From positions 1-6,542 of the forward strand of contig HF985507.1 of assembly GCA_000432015.1 (NCBI GenBank): DNA of 6,542 bases, given 5' to 3'. Both the position numbers and the translations under genes were made by a program. This document shows, piece after piece, positions 1 through 5,813 of this stretch (the first letter of the stretch is position 1; each line of letters opens with the position of its first letter). This DNA is from Clostridium sp. CAG:1024 (lineage in GTDB: Bacteria > Bacillota > Clostridia > Christensenellales > CAG-138). The notes under the pieces are model-generated. The model made no database searches and had not been told where the DNA came from. It saw nothing but the letters and a program-made list of their open reading frames with translations.

Positions 1-22
1 AAAAGAAATCGTACCCCTTCAG

Positions 23-682
23 TTACGCGACAAAGAAATCCAGGCTGATCAGATCCTTCGCAACGTGGAACACGAACTGTCCCGCGAGCTGCCGGGTCTC
101 GGTGCCGGTCGCAGACGCTGCGACAGCGGAATCAAAGCTCATATCCAGCTGCGTTTGCAGCGCGGACCACGCTTCCTCCGTCAGGCCGGACACGACCTCG
201 AAGGGGAACTGGTCGCGGAAATAGGTATAAAGCTGCTCGATCTGCGCTTTGTGCATGTCGAGCTTCGTCAGATCGACCTGGCAGTTGAGCGATGTGACCC
301 TGTTCGTGTCATAATTCATCACAACGGAACCGATGGCCTTCGTCTCATCAACGGAATTGTTTTCCGGAATGACATAAAAGATCGACTGACCTTCATACTC
401 CACGGTCAATACGGAGAACCCGTCCCAGCCGTTGACGTCCTCATTCATTACGCCATCCACGTCCGCATCGCTGATGACAAGATTGGAGAACGTGACCGGC
501 TCTGCTTCCGGCGCGGGCGATTCGGTCACGCCGAGCACGACCGGCTCCTGCGTGGGTTCGGGCGTAAGCTCCGCTGCTGCGGGATCCTCGGTGGGTTCTG
601 CGGGCTGCTGCGGTTTTGTGCAGGCCGCGGCGAACACGAGCAGCAGGCAGGCGGCCAATGCGAACAGAATGCGTTTTTTCAT
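23..682 (-). CDS. Putative lipoprotein of unknown function, downstream of dnaN
   Basis: A 219-residue protein that I do not recognise. It begins with a lipoprotein signal peptide: charged MKKR, a hydrophobic stretch at residues 5-20, and a lipobox ending AAAC with the lipidated Cys at 21. Residues 22-62 are a Pro/Glu/Thr-rich linker (PTEDP, TPEPTQEP, SPAPEAEP), typical of exported lipoproteins that hold a globular domain away from the membrane. Residues 63-219 form one compact domain with alternating hydrophobic positions, no further membrane segment and no motif I can name. The start at 682 is chosen because an AAAGGAG Shine-Dalgarno lies 8 nt upstream (691-697) and the signal peptide begins exactly there; the frame stays open upstream to 778, but that part lies inside dnaN in another frame. 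It follows dnaN by 22 bp and is probably cotranscribed with it. The role is unknown; anchoring outside the cytoplasmic membrane is inferred. Confidence 0.85.
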   Translation of the reverse strand: MKKRILFALAACLLLVFAAACTKPQQPAEPTEDPAAAELTPEPTQEPVVLGVTESPAPEAEPVTFSNLVISDADVDGVMNEDVNGWDGFSVLTVEYEGQSIFYVIPENNSVDETKAIGSVVMNYDTNRVTSLNCQVDLTKLDMHKAQIEQLYTYFRDQFPFEVVSGLTEEAWSALQTQLDMSFDSAVAASATGTETRQLAGQFVFHVAKDLISLDFFVA

Positions 683-704
683 AAAAACATCTCCTTTTTT
701 TTCT

Positions 705-1805
705 TTAAAACTGGGAGTAAATGCGCACGGGTACGATGAGATACAGGTACGCATCGCCCTGCACAGGGCGAACGACACAGGGGCTGATGCCGGTCAGCAT
801 GTCCATATAGACCGTTTCATCGTCAATGCTCTTGAGCACGTTCAGGCAGTATTTCGGGTTGAACGCGATCTCCATGTCCTCGCCGATGATCTGCACGTCG
901 ATCTCCTCGTCGATCTTGCCGACATAGCTGTTGGCGTTGATCGTGAGCTTGCCTTCGTGGAATCGCATGATGATATTGTTGCCGCCCTCGCGCGCCATGA
1001 GCTGTGCGCGGTCGATACTGCGGATGAGCTCTTCGCGGTTCACGAGCGCGCGCGTTGCGTACTCTTTGGGCAGCAGGCTCCCATACTGGATGTAATTGCC
1101 GTCGAGCAGGCGCGCGGTCAGGCAGGTATGTCCGAGATCGACCTTGACGTGCGTGCGGGTAAAGGTCAGCGCGACGTCCTCCTCGGTCTCGTCCATCATG
1201 CGCGCGATCTCGAGCAGCGATTTGCCCGGCACGATCATACTGCACGGCTTGACGGGCGTTTTGAGCGGGAGACGCCGCAGCGCGAACTGGTAAGCGTCGG
1301 TCGCGACAGCGGTCAGCGTATCGGACAACTCGATGAACGCGCCGGTCAGGATGGGTTTACTGTCGTCCTGTGCGGTCGCAAAGACGGTTTTCAGGATCAG
1401 ATCGCGGCATTCCTCGCGGTCGAGCGTGATGGTGAAGGAATCGCCGAGAAAGCGCATTTCCGGAAACTCCTCAAACTCAAGGCTTTGGATGCTCGTTTTG
1501 ACCCTGCCGCAGGCGATATCGACCTGCTTGCCCTCGATGCGGAACTCGGCCTCGCTCTCGGGCAGCTTGCGCACGATCTCGGTGAGGAGCTTGCCCGGCA
1601 TGATAGCCTGGCCCTCTTCCTCAACGACGGCTGCGACGATGCACTCCTTTTGCAGCATGAGATCGGAGCACTTGAGATGCAGGCCGTCCGCCCTGGCGTC
1701 GAGAAAGATCCCCTCGAGGCTCGGCATGGTGGTGCGAAGCGGCATGGCTTTGATGACGGACAGCAGCGCCGCCGTCATCTCTTTGGAATCAACGCGAAAC
1801 TTCAT
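705..1805 (-). CDS. dnaN: DNA polymerase III subunit beta (sliding clamp)
   Basis: The sliding clamp: a dimeric ring that encircles DNA and tethers the replicative polymerase and other clamp-binding proteins. The 366 residues match the family length and should form three clamp folds (about 1-120, 121-245, 246-366). Family signs are the N-terminal MKFRVDSKEM, the ATDAYQFALRRLP stretch (168-180; usually ATDG-HRLA-like), LLDGNYIQYGSLLP (233-246), and the C-terminal YLIVPVRI (355-362), part of the peptide-binding pocket. The frame also offers a GTG three codons earlier (1812-1814), but it directly abuts the AGGAAAGG Shine-Dalgarno (1815-1822), whereas the ATG at 1805 sits 9 nt from it and gives the canonical N terminus. 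It lies 644 bp after dnaA with oriC between, so it probably has its own promoter, though I found no convincing one. Several pocket residues differ from those usual in the family (see findings). recF does not follow it. Confidence 0.97.
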   Translation of the reverse strand: MKFRVDSKEMTAALLSVIKAMPLRTTMPSLEGIFLDARADGLHLKCSDLMLQKECIVAAVVEEEGQAIMPGKLLTEIVRKLPESEAEFRIEGKQVDIACGRVKTSIQSLEFEEFPEMRFLGDSFTITLDREECRDLILKTVFATAQDDSKPILTGAFIELSDTLTAVATDAYQFALRRLPLKTPVKPCSMIVPGKSLLEIARMMDETEEDVALTFTRTHVKVDLGHTCLTARLLDGNYIQYGSLLPKEYATRALVNREELIRSIDRAQLMAREGGNNIIMRFHEGKLTINANSYVGKIDEEIDVQIIGEDMEIAFNPKYCLNVLKSIDDETVYMDMLTGISPCVVRPVQGDAYLYLIVPVRIYSQF

Positions 1806-1814
1806 GGACTTCAC

Positions 1815-1822
1815 CCTTTCCT
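1815..1822 (-). promoter_or_regulatory. Ribosome binding site of dnaN (decides the start)
   Basis: AGGAAAGG on the minus strand, 9 nt before the ATG at 1805. The alternative GTG start at 1814 directly follows this site with no spacer, so it is very unlikely to be used. Confidence 0.75.
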
Positions 1823-1918
1823 GTAAAAACTATACGGCGTAAAATGGGATCGCGCGCCTTGCTCACCGCGCTCGGTGCGTTTGCCTGTCGGATGCTTTTT
1901 CCACATGCGCGCGGGGCG

Positions 1919-1984
1919 TATCTCTATAGATTCTATCTATTGATAGAGCAGCAGTAGCCGTAGGGGCATGGATAACGTGGACAA
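1919..1984 (-). other. Origin unwinding module: paired DnaA boxes, GC spacer, DnaA-trio-like run, AT-rich element
   Basis: Read on the minus strand, two abutting boxes TTGTCCACG and TTATCCATG (1984-1967) are followed by CCC and then CTACGGCTACTGCTGCTC (1963-1946). The complementary strand therefore carries, moving away from the boxes and read 3'-5', the triplets GAT, GCC, GAT, GAC, GAC, GAG: five of six start GA, as in DnaA-trios. Beyond them is an AT-rich stretch (1919-1945, about 25% GC) with the palindrome TCTATAGA (1923-1930) and a CTATC/GATAG inverted repeat (1933-1946). The order of box pair, GC spacer, trios and AT-rich DNA matches what is known for the B. subtilis origin, where DnaA filaments grow from the box onto single-stranded trios to open the duplex. 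The assignment is by pattern only; strand opening here is inferred. Confidence 0.72.
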
Positions 1985-2086
1985 GTGGGCGAAAGCGTTT
2001 TGAAACGGGCGTTTTTGCTGTGGGAAACGCTGTGCGTTTCGTGTGGACAGGCGCGGCGGTTTTCCACGCTGTCACAAACATACACG

Positions 2087-2130
2087 CTTTCCACAAATCA
2101 TCCACAGGGTATCCACAGGAGTTATCCACC
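2087..2130 (+). repeat. Head-to-tail DnaA-box array with helical spacing
   Basis: Four boxes in the same orientation start at 2087, 2098, 2109 and 2122, giving steps of 11, 11 and 13 bp, about one helical turn each. A fifth same-strand box lies 27 bp upstream at 2060. This spacing would place DnaA monomers on one face of the DNA and favour cooperative binding. The boxes are seen directly; cooperativity is inferred. Confidence 0.75.
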
Positions 2131-2133
2131 TTT

Positions 2134-2184
2134 TTTCTTTCCGGAAAGAAACGCAGGCAAAAGAAAGTCAAAGGGTATTCCCGC
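2134..2184 (+). repeat. Dispersed palindromic repeat, copy A
   Basis: Begins with a perfect 18-bp palindrome whose left arm is TTTCTTTCC (2134-2151), continues through the core GGCAAAAGAAAGTC (2156-2169) and ends near a TATTCCCG stretch. The 14-nt core is identical in copy C and nearly so in copy B. It starts 3 bp after the last DnaA box. Function unknown; no coding potential is apparent. Confidence 0.72.
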
Positions 2185-2373
2185 CGGTATTTCCATAAAA
2201 TACGGGAATTTGACGCTGCCCGGCATGTTCGGCGCAGATCGGCGCGGAGCATACCGAAAGGGGAAAGCACGGAGACGAACTGCTCCTAATAGAAAACGAA
2301 ACATAGGGGGAATCGGTTGCAAAAATCAATCAAAAAAGCGCGTGGAGGGCCGCTTTCTTCAACGAACCGATAC

Positions 2374-2424
2374 GGAATTCCCGCTTTGACTCTCTTTTGC
2401 TTCCTTTCTTTCTAAAAAGAAAGG
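2374..2424 (-). repeat. Dispersed palindromic repeat, copy B, just after dnaA
   Basis: Read on the minus strand: a stem CCTTTCTTT, 4-nt loop and AAAGAAAGG (2424-2403), then GCAAAAGAGAGTC (2400-2388), then AAAGC and a GGAATTCC palindrome (2381-2374). It begins 25 bp after the dnaA stop and has the same orientation relative to that gene as copy C has to the second signal peptidase. The hairpin has no U-tract after it, so it is not a standard intrinsic terminator, although it could shape the dnaA mRNA 3' end. Confidence 0.7.
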
Positions 2425-2449
2425 ATGAGGAAAAGAAGAACCCCGCCCC

Positions 2450-3760
2450 CTATTTCATTCTCTTTTTGATGTCCTCGATCACGGACGCAAAGGTCGGGTC
2501 ATCGCGGATCATGTCCCCGATCTTCTTGCAGGCGTTGATGGACGTCGTATGGTCGTTGCGGTCGAACAGAACGCTGATGCGCTTATACGGCAGGCTCAGC
2601 ATGCTGTGACAGAGATACATCGCGATCTGCCGCGGCATCACGATCTGCCGGTCGCGGCGCTGGGAGTTCATGCTGTCCACGGAAATGGAGTAAAACTCCG
2701 CCACCGCCTCCTTGATGACCTGCGGCGTGATCTCCCGCTGCTTCACCTCGGGCAGAATATCCTTCAGCGCTTCCTTTGTGATCGTGATCGTGAGCGGTTG
2801 GCCGCGCAGCCGCGAGTAGGCTACGACACGGGTGAGGCATCCCTCCAGCTCACGGATGTTTGAGTGAACGTGCTCCGCAATGAACTGGATAATGTCGTCG
2901 TCCACCGTGAGATTGTCAAGCCGCGCGCGGTTCCGGAGAATCGCGATCCGCGTTTCGAGATCCGGCGGCTGGATGTCTGCGATCAGGCCCCACTCAAAGC
3001 GCGAGCAGAGACGTTCCTCGAGCTTTGCGATCTCCTTGGGCGGGCGGTCCGAGCTGATGACGATCTGCTTGTTCGCGTTGTGCAGCGTGTTGAAGGTGTT
3101 GAAAAACTCCTCCTGTGTCGCCTGGCTCTTGCTGATGAACTGCACGTCGTCGATCATGAGCACGTCCACATTTCGGAAACGCTTGCGGAACTCGAGCCGC
3201 TTGTCCTGCTGGATCGCGTTGATCAGCTCGTTGGTAAACGTTTCGCTCGTGACGTACATCACCGTCGCGGACGGGTCGTGCTCCTTGACATAATGCCCGA
3301 TCGCGTGCATGAGGTGCGTTTTGCCGAGCCCCACGCCGCCGTAGATGAACAGCGGGTTATAGGCGGTGCCGGGGTTCTGCGCGACAGCCTGCGCCGCGGC
3401 GTGCGGGAAATGGTTCGACGAGCCGACAACAAAGCTGTCGAACGTGTATTTCGGGTTCAGCGCATAGACGTCGATCGGCTCGCTGTCCTCGGGCGTGACA
3501 TATTTGTCGTGATCCTCCGGCAGCACGAGCAAAACGTTCTCGACTGCGGGATCCGCCTTTTTCGCCGCGTCCACGAGATAGTCGAAATAGAAGTCGCTCA
3601 GCGTTTTGAGAATGTCGCGCGTCGGGATCTCCAGCACAAGAATGCCGTTCTTGATCACGAGCGGCACGATCACGTCGATCCAGGCATGGAAGCTTAGACC
3701 GGTCATTTGCGGCCGTATGTTTTCGCGCGTTTTCGTCCATACCTCAGTCAAGTGATCCAT
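2450..3760 (-). CDS. dnaA: Chromosomal replication initiator protein DnaA
   Basis: The AAA+ ATPase that binds DnaA boxes, opens the origin and directs helicase loading. At 436 residues it has the usual length. Domain I spans about 1-80 with a short linker to about 100. The AAA+ core shows Walker A GGVGLGKT (141-148), Walker B LMIDD (201-205), sensor I VISSD (234-238), the box VII arginine finger in LCSRFEWGL (Arg254) and the sensor II region NIRELEG (Arg303). Domain IV (about 345-436) holds MPRQIAMYL and the signature RNDHTTSINACKK (401-413). The start at 3760 is chosen because GGGGGAGG lies 9 nt upstream (3770-3777); an in-frame ATG at 3784 falls at the predicted transcription start and so lacks a leader. 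The gene reads toward oriC, with a promoter at 3791-3819. The signature helix departs from the common GGRDHTTVxHA form. Identity is certain. Confidence 0.98.
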   Translation of the reverse strand: MDHLTEVWTKTRENIRPQMTGLSFHAWIDVIVPLVIKNGILVLEIPTRDILKTLSDFYFDYLVDAAKKADPAVENVLLVLPEDHDKYVTPEDSEPIDVYALNPKYTFDSFVVGSSNHFPHAAAQAVAQNPGTAYNPLFIYGGVGLGKTHLMHAIGHYVKEHDPSATVMYVTSETFTNELINAIQQDKRLEFRKRFRNVDVLMIDDVQFISKSQATQEEFFNTFNTLHNANKQIVISSDRPPKEIAKLEERLCSRFEWGLIADIQPPDLETRIAILRNRARLDNLTVDDDIIQFIAEHVHSNIRELEGCLTRVVAYSRLRGQPLTITITKEALKDILPEVKQREITPQVIKEAVAEFYSISVDSMNSQRRDRQIVMPRQIAMYLCHSMLSLPYKRISVLFDRNDHTTSINACKKIGDMIRDDPTFASVIEDIKKRMK

Positions 3761-3769
3761 GTGCGCATA

Positions 3770-3777
3770 CCTCCCCC
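3770..3777 (-). promoter_or_regulatory. Ribosome binding site of dnaA (decides the start)
   Basis: GGGGGAGG on the minus strand, 9 nt before the ATG at 3760. It lies inside the reading frame of the longer alternative that would start at 3784, which argues for the shorter protein. Confidence 0.8.
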
Positions 3778-3790
3778 ATTCCATCTGTCT

Positions 3791-3819
3791 ATCATAACAA
3801 ATCCGGCGCGCTTTATCAA
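3791..3819 (-). promoter_or_regulatory. dnaA promoter (sigma-A type)
   Basis: On the minus strand, -35 TTGATA (3819-3814), 17-bp spacer, -10 TATGAT (3796-3791), each matching 5 of 6 consensus bases, plus an extended -10 TG. Transcription should begin near 3784, leaving a leader of about 24 nt. A small AGCGA/TCGCT inverted repeat sits just upstream of the -35 box (3819-3832). No DnaA box overlaps the promoter, so the classical autorepression site is not visible. Confidence 0.8.
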
Positions 3820-3909
3820 GCGATGCGTCGCTCCGACATTCTCCCGTATCATTTTACAACAGAAAAGCGAAAAACGCCGTTAACATTCTGTAACAAACGC
3901 GCAGGTGAA

Positions 3910-3938
3910 TTGCAAAAGCGGCGGGCGCGTTGTAAAAT
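3910..3938 (+). promoter_or_regulatory. Promoter of the hydrolase-DUF951-signal peptidase operon
   Basis: -35 TTGCAA (3910-3915, 4 of 6), a 17-bp spacer and -10 TAAAAT (3933-3938, 5 of 6) give a predicted transcription start near 3945. It diverges from the dnaA promoter, the two -35 boxes being about 90 bp apart. The position argues against a translation start at the GTG at 3905, which lies upstream of it. Confidence 0.55.
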
Positions 3939-3970
3939 ATTATGAAAGATTAGGATCGGGGGCCAGACGC

Positions 3971-4999
3971 ATGGAAGAATCAATGGTAGGCCGTCTGTTT
4001 ATCAATTCCGAGCAGATCGGAGATTATGTAACAGTCATGGCGCCGCTGCACCGGGCAGGCGGGGAAGAAGAGATCCGCATTCATTACTTGGAAGCGGGCG
4101 TGGGCGAGCCGCTGCTGCTCATTCAAGGCATAGACCAATCGCTGTATCACGGCATCGGCCAGTCGCTGTATACATGGCGGCGCGTGTTTGCGGAGCTTTC
4201 GGAGAGCTACCGCGTCATCGCGCTCGACCTGCCGGGCCACGGCTATTCCGCAAGGCCGGAGAGCTTCTGCTACTCCATGGATGAGATGGCGGATCTTCTC
4301 CATGCGTTCCTTGAAGCGAAGGACATTCGTTCCGCGCATATGATCGGCTTCTCGACCGGCGCCATGTATATGCTGCGCCTGCTCACGCTGTACCCGGAGT
4401 GCGTTGCAAACTGCATCGCCATCGCGCCCGGCGGGATCACACGGCAGATGCCCGGCCTCATCAAGGATCTGCAAAGCCCGGTCAAGGCCGTGTTTGCAAG
4501 AAATCTCTATTCCGCGTCCAATGTGAAGAAGCTTCTGCACGAGTGCGTGTACGATCAGACCTGCATGGACGATCGCGCCGTGCGGCAGTATTACCAGCCC
4601 ATTTCGGACGGCCTCACCCGCGAGGCGCTCATGTATGCGGTGCAGAACTTTGACATGCGCTATGTTACGGACGGCCTGCGCGAGGTGGATCACGAGGTGC
4701 TGCTGCTCTGGGGCAAGGAGGATCGCTGGCACTCCGCGAACAACAGCGTATTCTTCCAGGGCATTCTGCAAAACGGCAGATACTTCCTCATCCGGAACGC
4801 CGGACATATCGTGCAGGAGGACACGCCGGGCAAGCTGCTTGAGGTCATTTTGAGCTACATCCCGCCTGCCGCGCCGGTGTATCGCAGACGCAGACGTCCC
4901 GCACAGCCCGTGCGGCAGCCGGCGCCCGCGCAGGAGGCGCCGCAGCAGACGGAGGCCTACGGCGAGACGCCGGAGCAAACGGAGGGACCGAACGCGTGA
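3971..4999 (+). CDS. Alpha/beta hydrolase fold protein with a Pro/Gln-rich C-terminal tail
   Basis: A 342-residue predicted cytoplasmic hydrolase; the substrate is unknown. The fold is shown by the strand-loop LLLIQGID (48-55, where HG is usual), VIALDLPGHGYSARP (82-96), the nucleophile elbow GFSTG with Ser128, the acid in LLLWGKED (Asp251) and the base in NAGH (His279). The Ser-Asp-His triad is therefore complete. A cap region lies at about 155-230. Residues 298-342 are a low-complexity tail: a run of five Arg (305-309), then Pro, Gln and Glu. The ATG at 3971 is chosen because the open frame upstream begins at a GTG before the promoter; ATG 3983 is an alternative (338 residues), and neither has a strong Shine-Dalgarno. 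First gene of the four-gene operon; its stop overlaps DUF951 by 4 nt. It could be an esterase, lipase or C-C bond hydrolase; the sequence does not decide. Confidence 0.9.
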   Translation: MEESMVGRLFINSEQIGDYVTVMAPLHRAGGEEEIRIHYLEAGVGEPLLLIQGIDQSLYHGIGQSLYTWRRVFAELSESYRVIALDLPGHGYSARPESFCYSMDEMADLLHAFLEAKDIRSAHMIGFSTGAMYMLRLLTLYPECVANCIAIAPGGITRQMPGLIKDLQSPVKAVFARNLYSASNVKKLLHECVYDQTCMDDRAVRQYYQPISDGLTREALMYAVQNFDMRYVTDGLREVDHEVLLLWGKEDRWHSANNSVFFQGILQNGRYFLIRNAGHIVQEDTPGKLLEVILSYIPPAAPVYRRRRRPAQPVRQPAPAQEAPQQTEAYGETPEQTEGPNA

Positions 5000-5199
5000 T
5001 CACGGAGTTTCGGCTGGGCGACGGCGTTGTGATGAAGAAGCCGCACGCCTGCGGGGCGAACGCGTGGACGATCATCCGCGTCGGCGCGGATGTGAAGATC
5101 AAATGCAGGCAATGCGGCCGCATCGTGATGATGGATCGCGCGGATTTTGTAAAGATGGCGAAACGGCTGCTGCCCGCGGAGGATGGGCAGAAGGATTGA
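4996..5199 (+). CDS. DUF951 family small zinc-ribbon-like protein
   Basis: A 67-residue protein with the DUF951 pattern: KKPHACG (14-20), TIIRVGADVKIKC (25-37), CRQCGRIVMMDRADF (37-51). Cys19, Cys37 and Cys40, perhaps with His17, could bind one zinc ion; this is inferred from the spacing. The family is common in Bacillota, often near the replication origin (B. subtilis YyzM, and next to dnaN in streptococci), and its function is unsettled; nucleic acid binding is a guess. It starts with GTG overlapping the hydrolase stop (GTGA), with GGAGGG 9 nt upstream (4981-4986) inside the hydrolase gene. Its stop shares one base with the next start codon. Confidence 0.92.
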   Translation: MITEFRLGDGVVMKKPHACGANAWTIIRVGADVKIKCRQCGRIVMMDRADFVKMAKRLLPAEDGQKD

Positions 5200-5813
5200 T
5201 GGGAAGAAGACGGGGATTCACCGAGCGGGAGCTTCGCATCCTGCGCGGCATATCGGAAGAACAGACGGAAAAAATGAAGGGGACGCGGTTCTGGCGAAAC
5301 CTTGATTTTTTGCTGTATTTATTTCTCGTTGTGGTGCTGGCGTTCGGCGTGCGCAATTATCTTGTGGAGCCCGTGCGCGTGGACGGCGTGTCCATGGCGC
5401 CGACGCTTGTGGACGGCGAGCACATGCTTGTGGAAAAGGCGAGCTACTGGTTTCGCACGCCGGCGCGGGGCGAGATCATCATCTGCTATTATCCGGGCTA
5501 TACCGAAAGCTGCGTCAAGCGGGTCATCGGGCTGCCCGGCGAGACGGTACAGATCGAAGGCGGCGTTGTATACATCAACGGCGCGCCGCTGGATGAGCGG
5601 TTATACTGGAACGATTTGATCGCGGGGGATTACCCGGCGTACACCGTGCCGGAGGGCATGGTGTTCGTGATCGGCGACAATCGGAACAACTCAAAGGACA
5701 GCCGCAATGCGTCCGTGGGGGCGATCCCGCCGGAAAAGGTCGTCGGCCGCGTGCTCGGCGTGCTGTGGCCGCTCGACCGGGCAAGACTCTTATCCGAGGT
5801 GAAGTACAAATGA
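5199..5813 (+). CDS. lepB: Signal peptidase I, first tandem copy
   Basis: A membrane-anchored type I signal peptidase that removes signal peptides from exported proteins at the outer face of the membrane. Of 204 residues, the first 35 are charged and cytoplasmic, one transmembrane helix spans about 36-52, and the catalytic domain follows. Box B GVSMAPTL carries the nucleophile Ser65; box D CVKRVIGLPGE carries the general base Lys107; box E GDNRNNSKDSR (159-169) is canonical. One anchor and this length fit the Gram-positive SipS-like type. The ATG at 5199 is taken because it overlaps the DUF951 stop (TGATG); AAGGA sits very close upstream (5191-5195), so initiation probably relies on translational coupling. 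The stop overlaps the next signal peptidase by 4 nt. The 30-odd-residue N-terminal extension before the helix is somewhat long. Confidence 0.95.
   Translation: MGRRRGFTERELRILRGISEEQTEKMKGTRFWRNLDFLLYLFLVVVLAFGVRNYLVEPVRVDGVSMAPTLVDGEHMLVEKASYWFRTPARGEIIICYYPGYTESCVKRVIGLPGETVQIEGGVVYINGAPLDERLYWNDLIAGDYPAYTVPEGMVFVIGDNRNNSKDSRNASVGAIPPEKVVGRVLGVLWPLDRARLLSEVKYK

Larger units (their letters stand above)
1897..2130. other. oriC: Chromosomal replication origin (oriC) with DnaA-box cluster
   Basis: About ten 9-mers resembling the DnaA box TTATCCACA lie in 234 bp between dnaA and dnaN. Plus-strand reading: 1897-1905 TTTTCCACA, 2060-2068 TTTTCCACG, 2087-2095 CTTTCCACA, 2098-2106 TCATCCACA, 2109-2117 GTATCCACA, 2122-2130 TTATCCACC. 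Minus-strand reading: 1967-1975 TTATCCATG, 1976-1984 TTGTCCACG, 2019-2027 TTTCCCACA, 2042-2050 CTGTCCACA. Four match 8 of 9 positions, the rest 7 of 9; none is perfect, but the CCAC core is kept in nine of ten. I see no such boxes in the 3761-3970 region upstream of dnaA, so the origin appears confined to the dnaA-dnaN gap. The location, cluster density and adjoining unwinding element make oriC the firm call; the exact boundaries and the weaker boxes are less certain. Confidence 0.92.
2131..2449. other. Non-coding segment between the DnaA boxes and dnaA, bounded by inverted repeat copies
   Basis: No convincing gene lies in this 319-bp stretch: the open frames that cross it have no family resemblance and are largely made of translated repeat sequence. 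It contains repeat copies A and B facing each other in inverted orientation (2134-2184 and 2374-2424), a bulged hairpin at 2177-2209, and about 160 bp of unremarkable sequence between. I see no further DnaA boxes here. The arrangement resembles a small non-autonomous inverted-repeat element, but no target-site duplication is evident. Confidence 0.5.

Noticed and set aside
1..11. Possible truncated fourth copy of the dispersed repeat (AAAAGAAATCG) at the left edge
   Set aside because: Only about ten bases resemble the core and the palindrome is outside the window, so chance similarity cannot be excluded.
65..739. Plus-strand open frame opposite the lipoprotein
   Set aside because: It is a mirror of a well-supported minus-strand gene with signal peptide and ribosome binding site, and its protein resembles no family.
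432..1826. Long plus-strand open frame (464 residues) opposite dnaN
   Set aside because: It is antisense to the certain dnaN gene; its length reflects GC-rich codon use, and the translation is low-complexity with no motif.
1829..1834. Possible dnaN -10 box TATAGT on the minus strand
   Set aside because: No -35 hexamer is present at 16-18 bp, so the promoter cannot be supported, although dnaN probably needs one in this gap.
1863..2389. Several short open frames on both strands through the origin
   Set aside because: They cross DnaA boxes and repeat copies, lack ribosome binding sites and have no recognisable protein features.
2864..3697. Plus-strand open frame (277 residues) opposite dnaA
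   Set aside because: Antisense shadow of dnaA.
3879..3894. GTTA/TAAC inverted repeat in the divergent promoter region
   Set aside because: The arms are only 4 bp with an unpaired 8-bp centre; too weak to call an operator.
3980..4978. Minus-strand open frame (332 residues) opposite the hydrolase
   Set aside because: Antisense to a gene with a complete catalytic triad; its own translation shows no family pattern.
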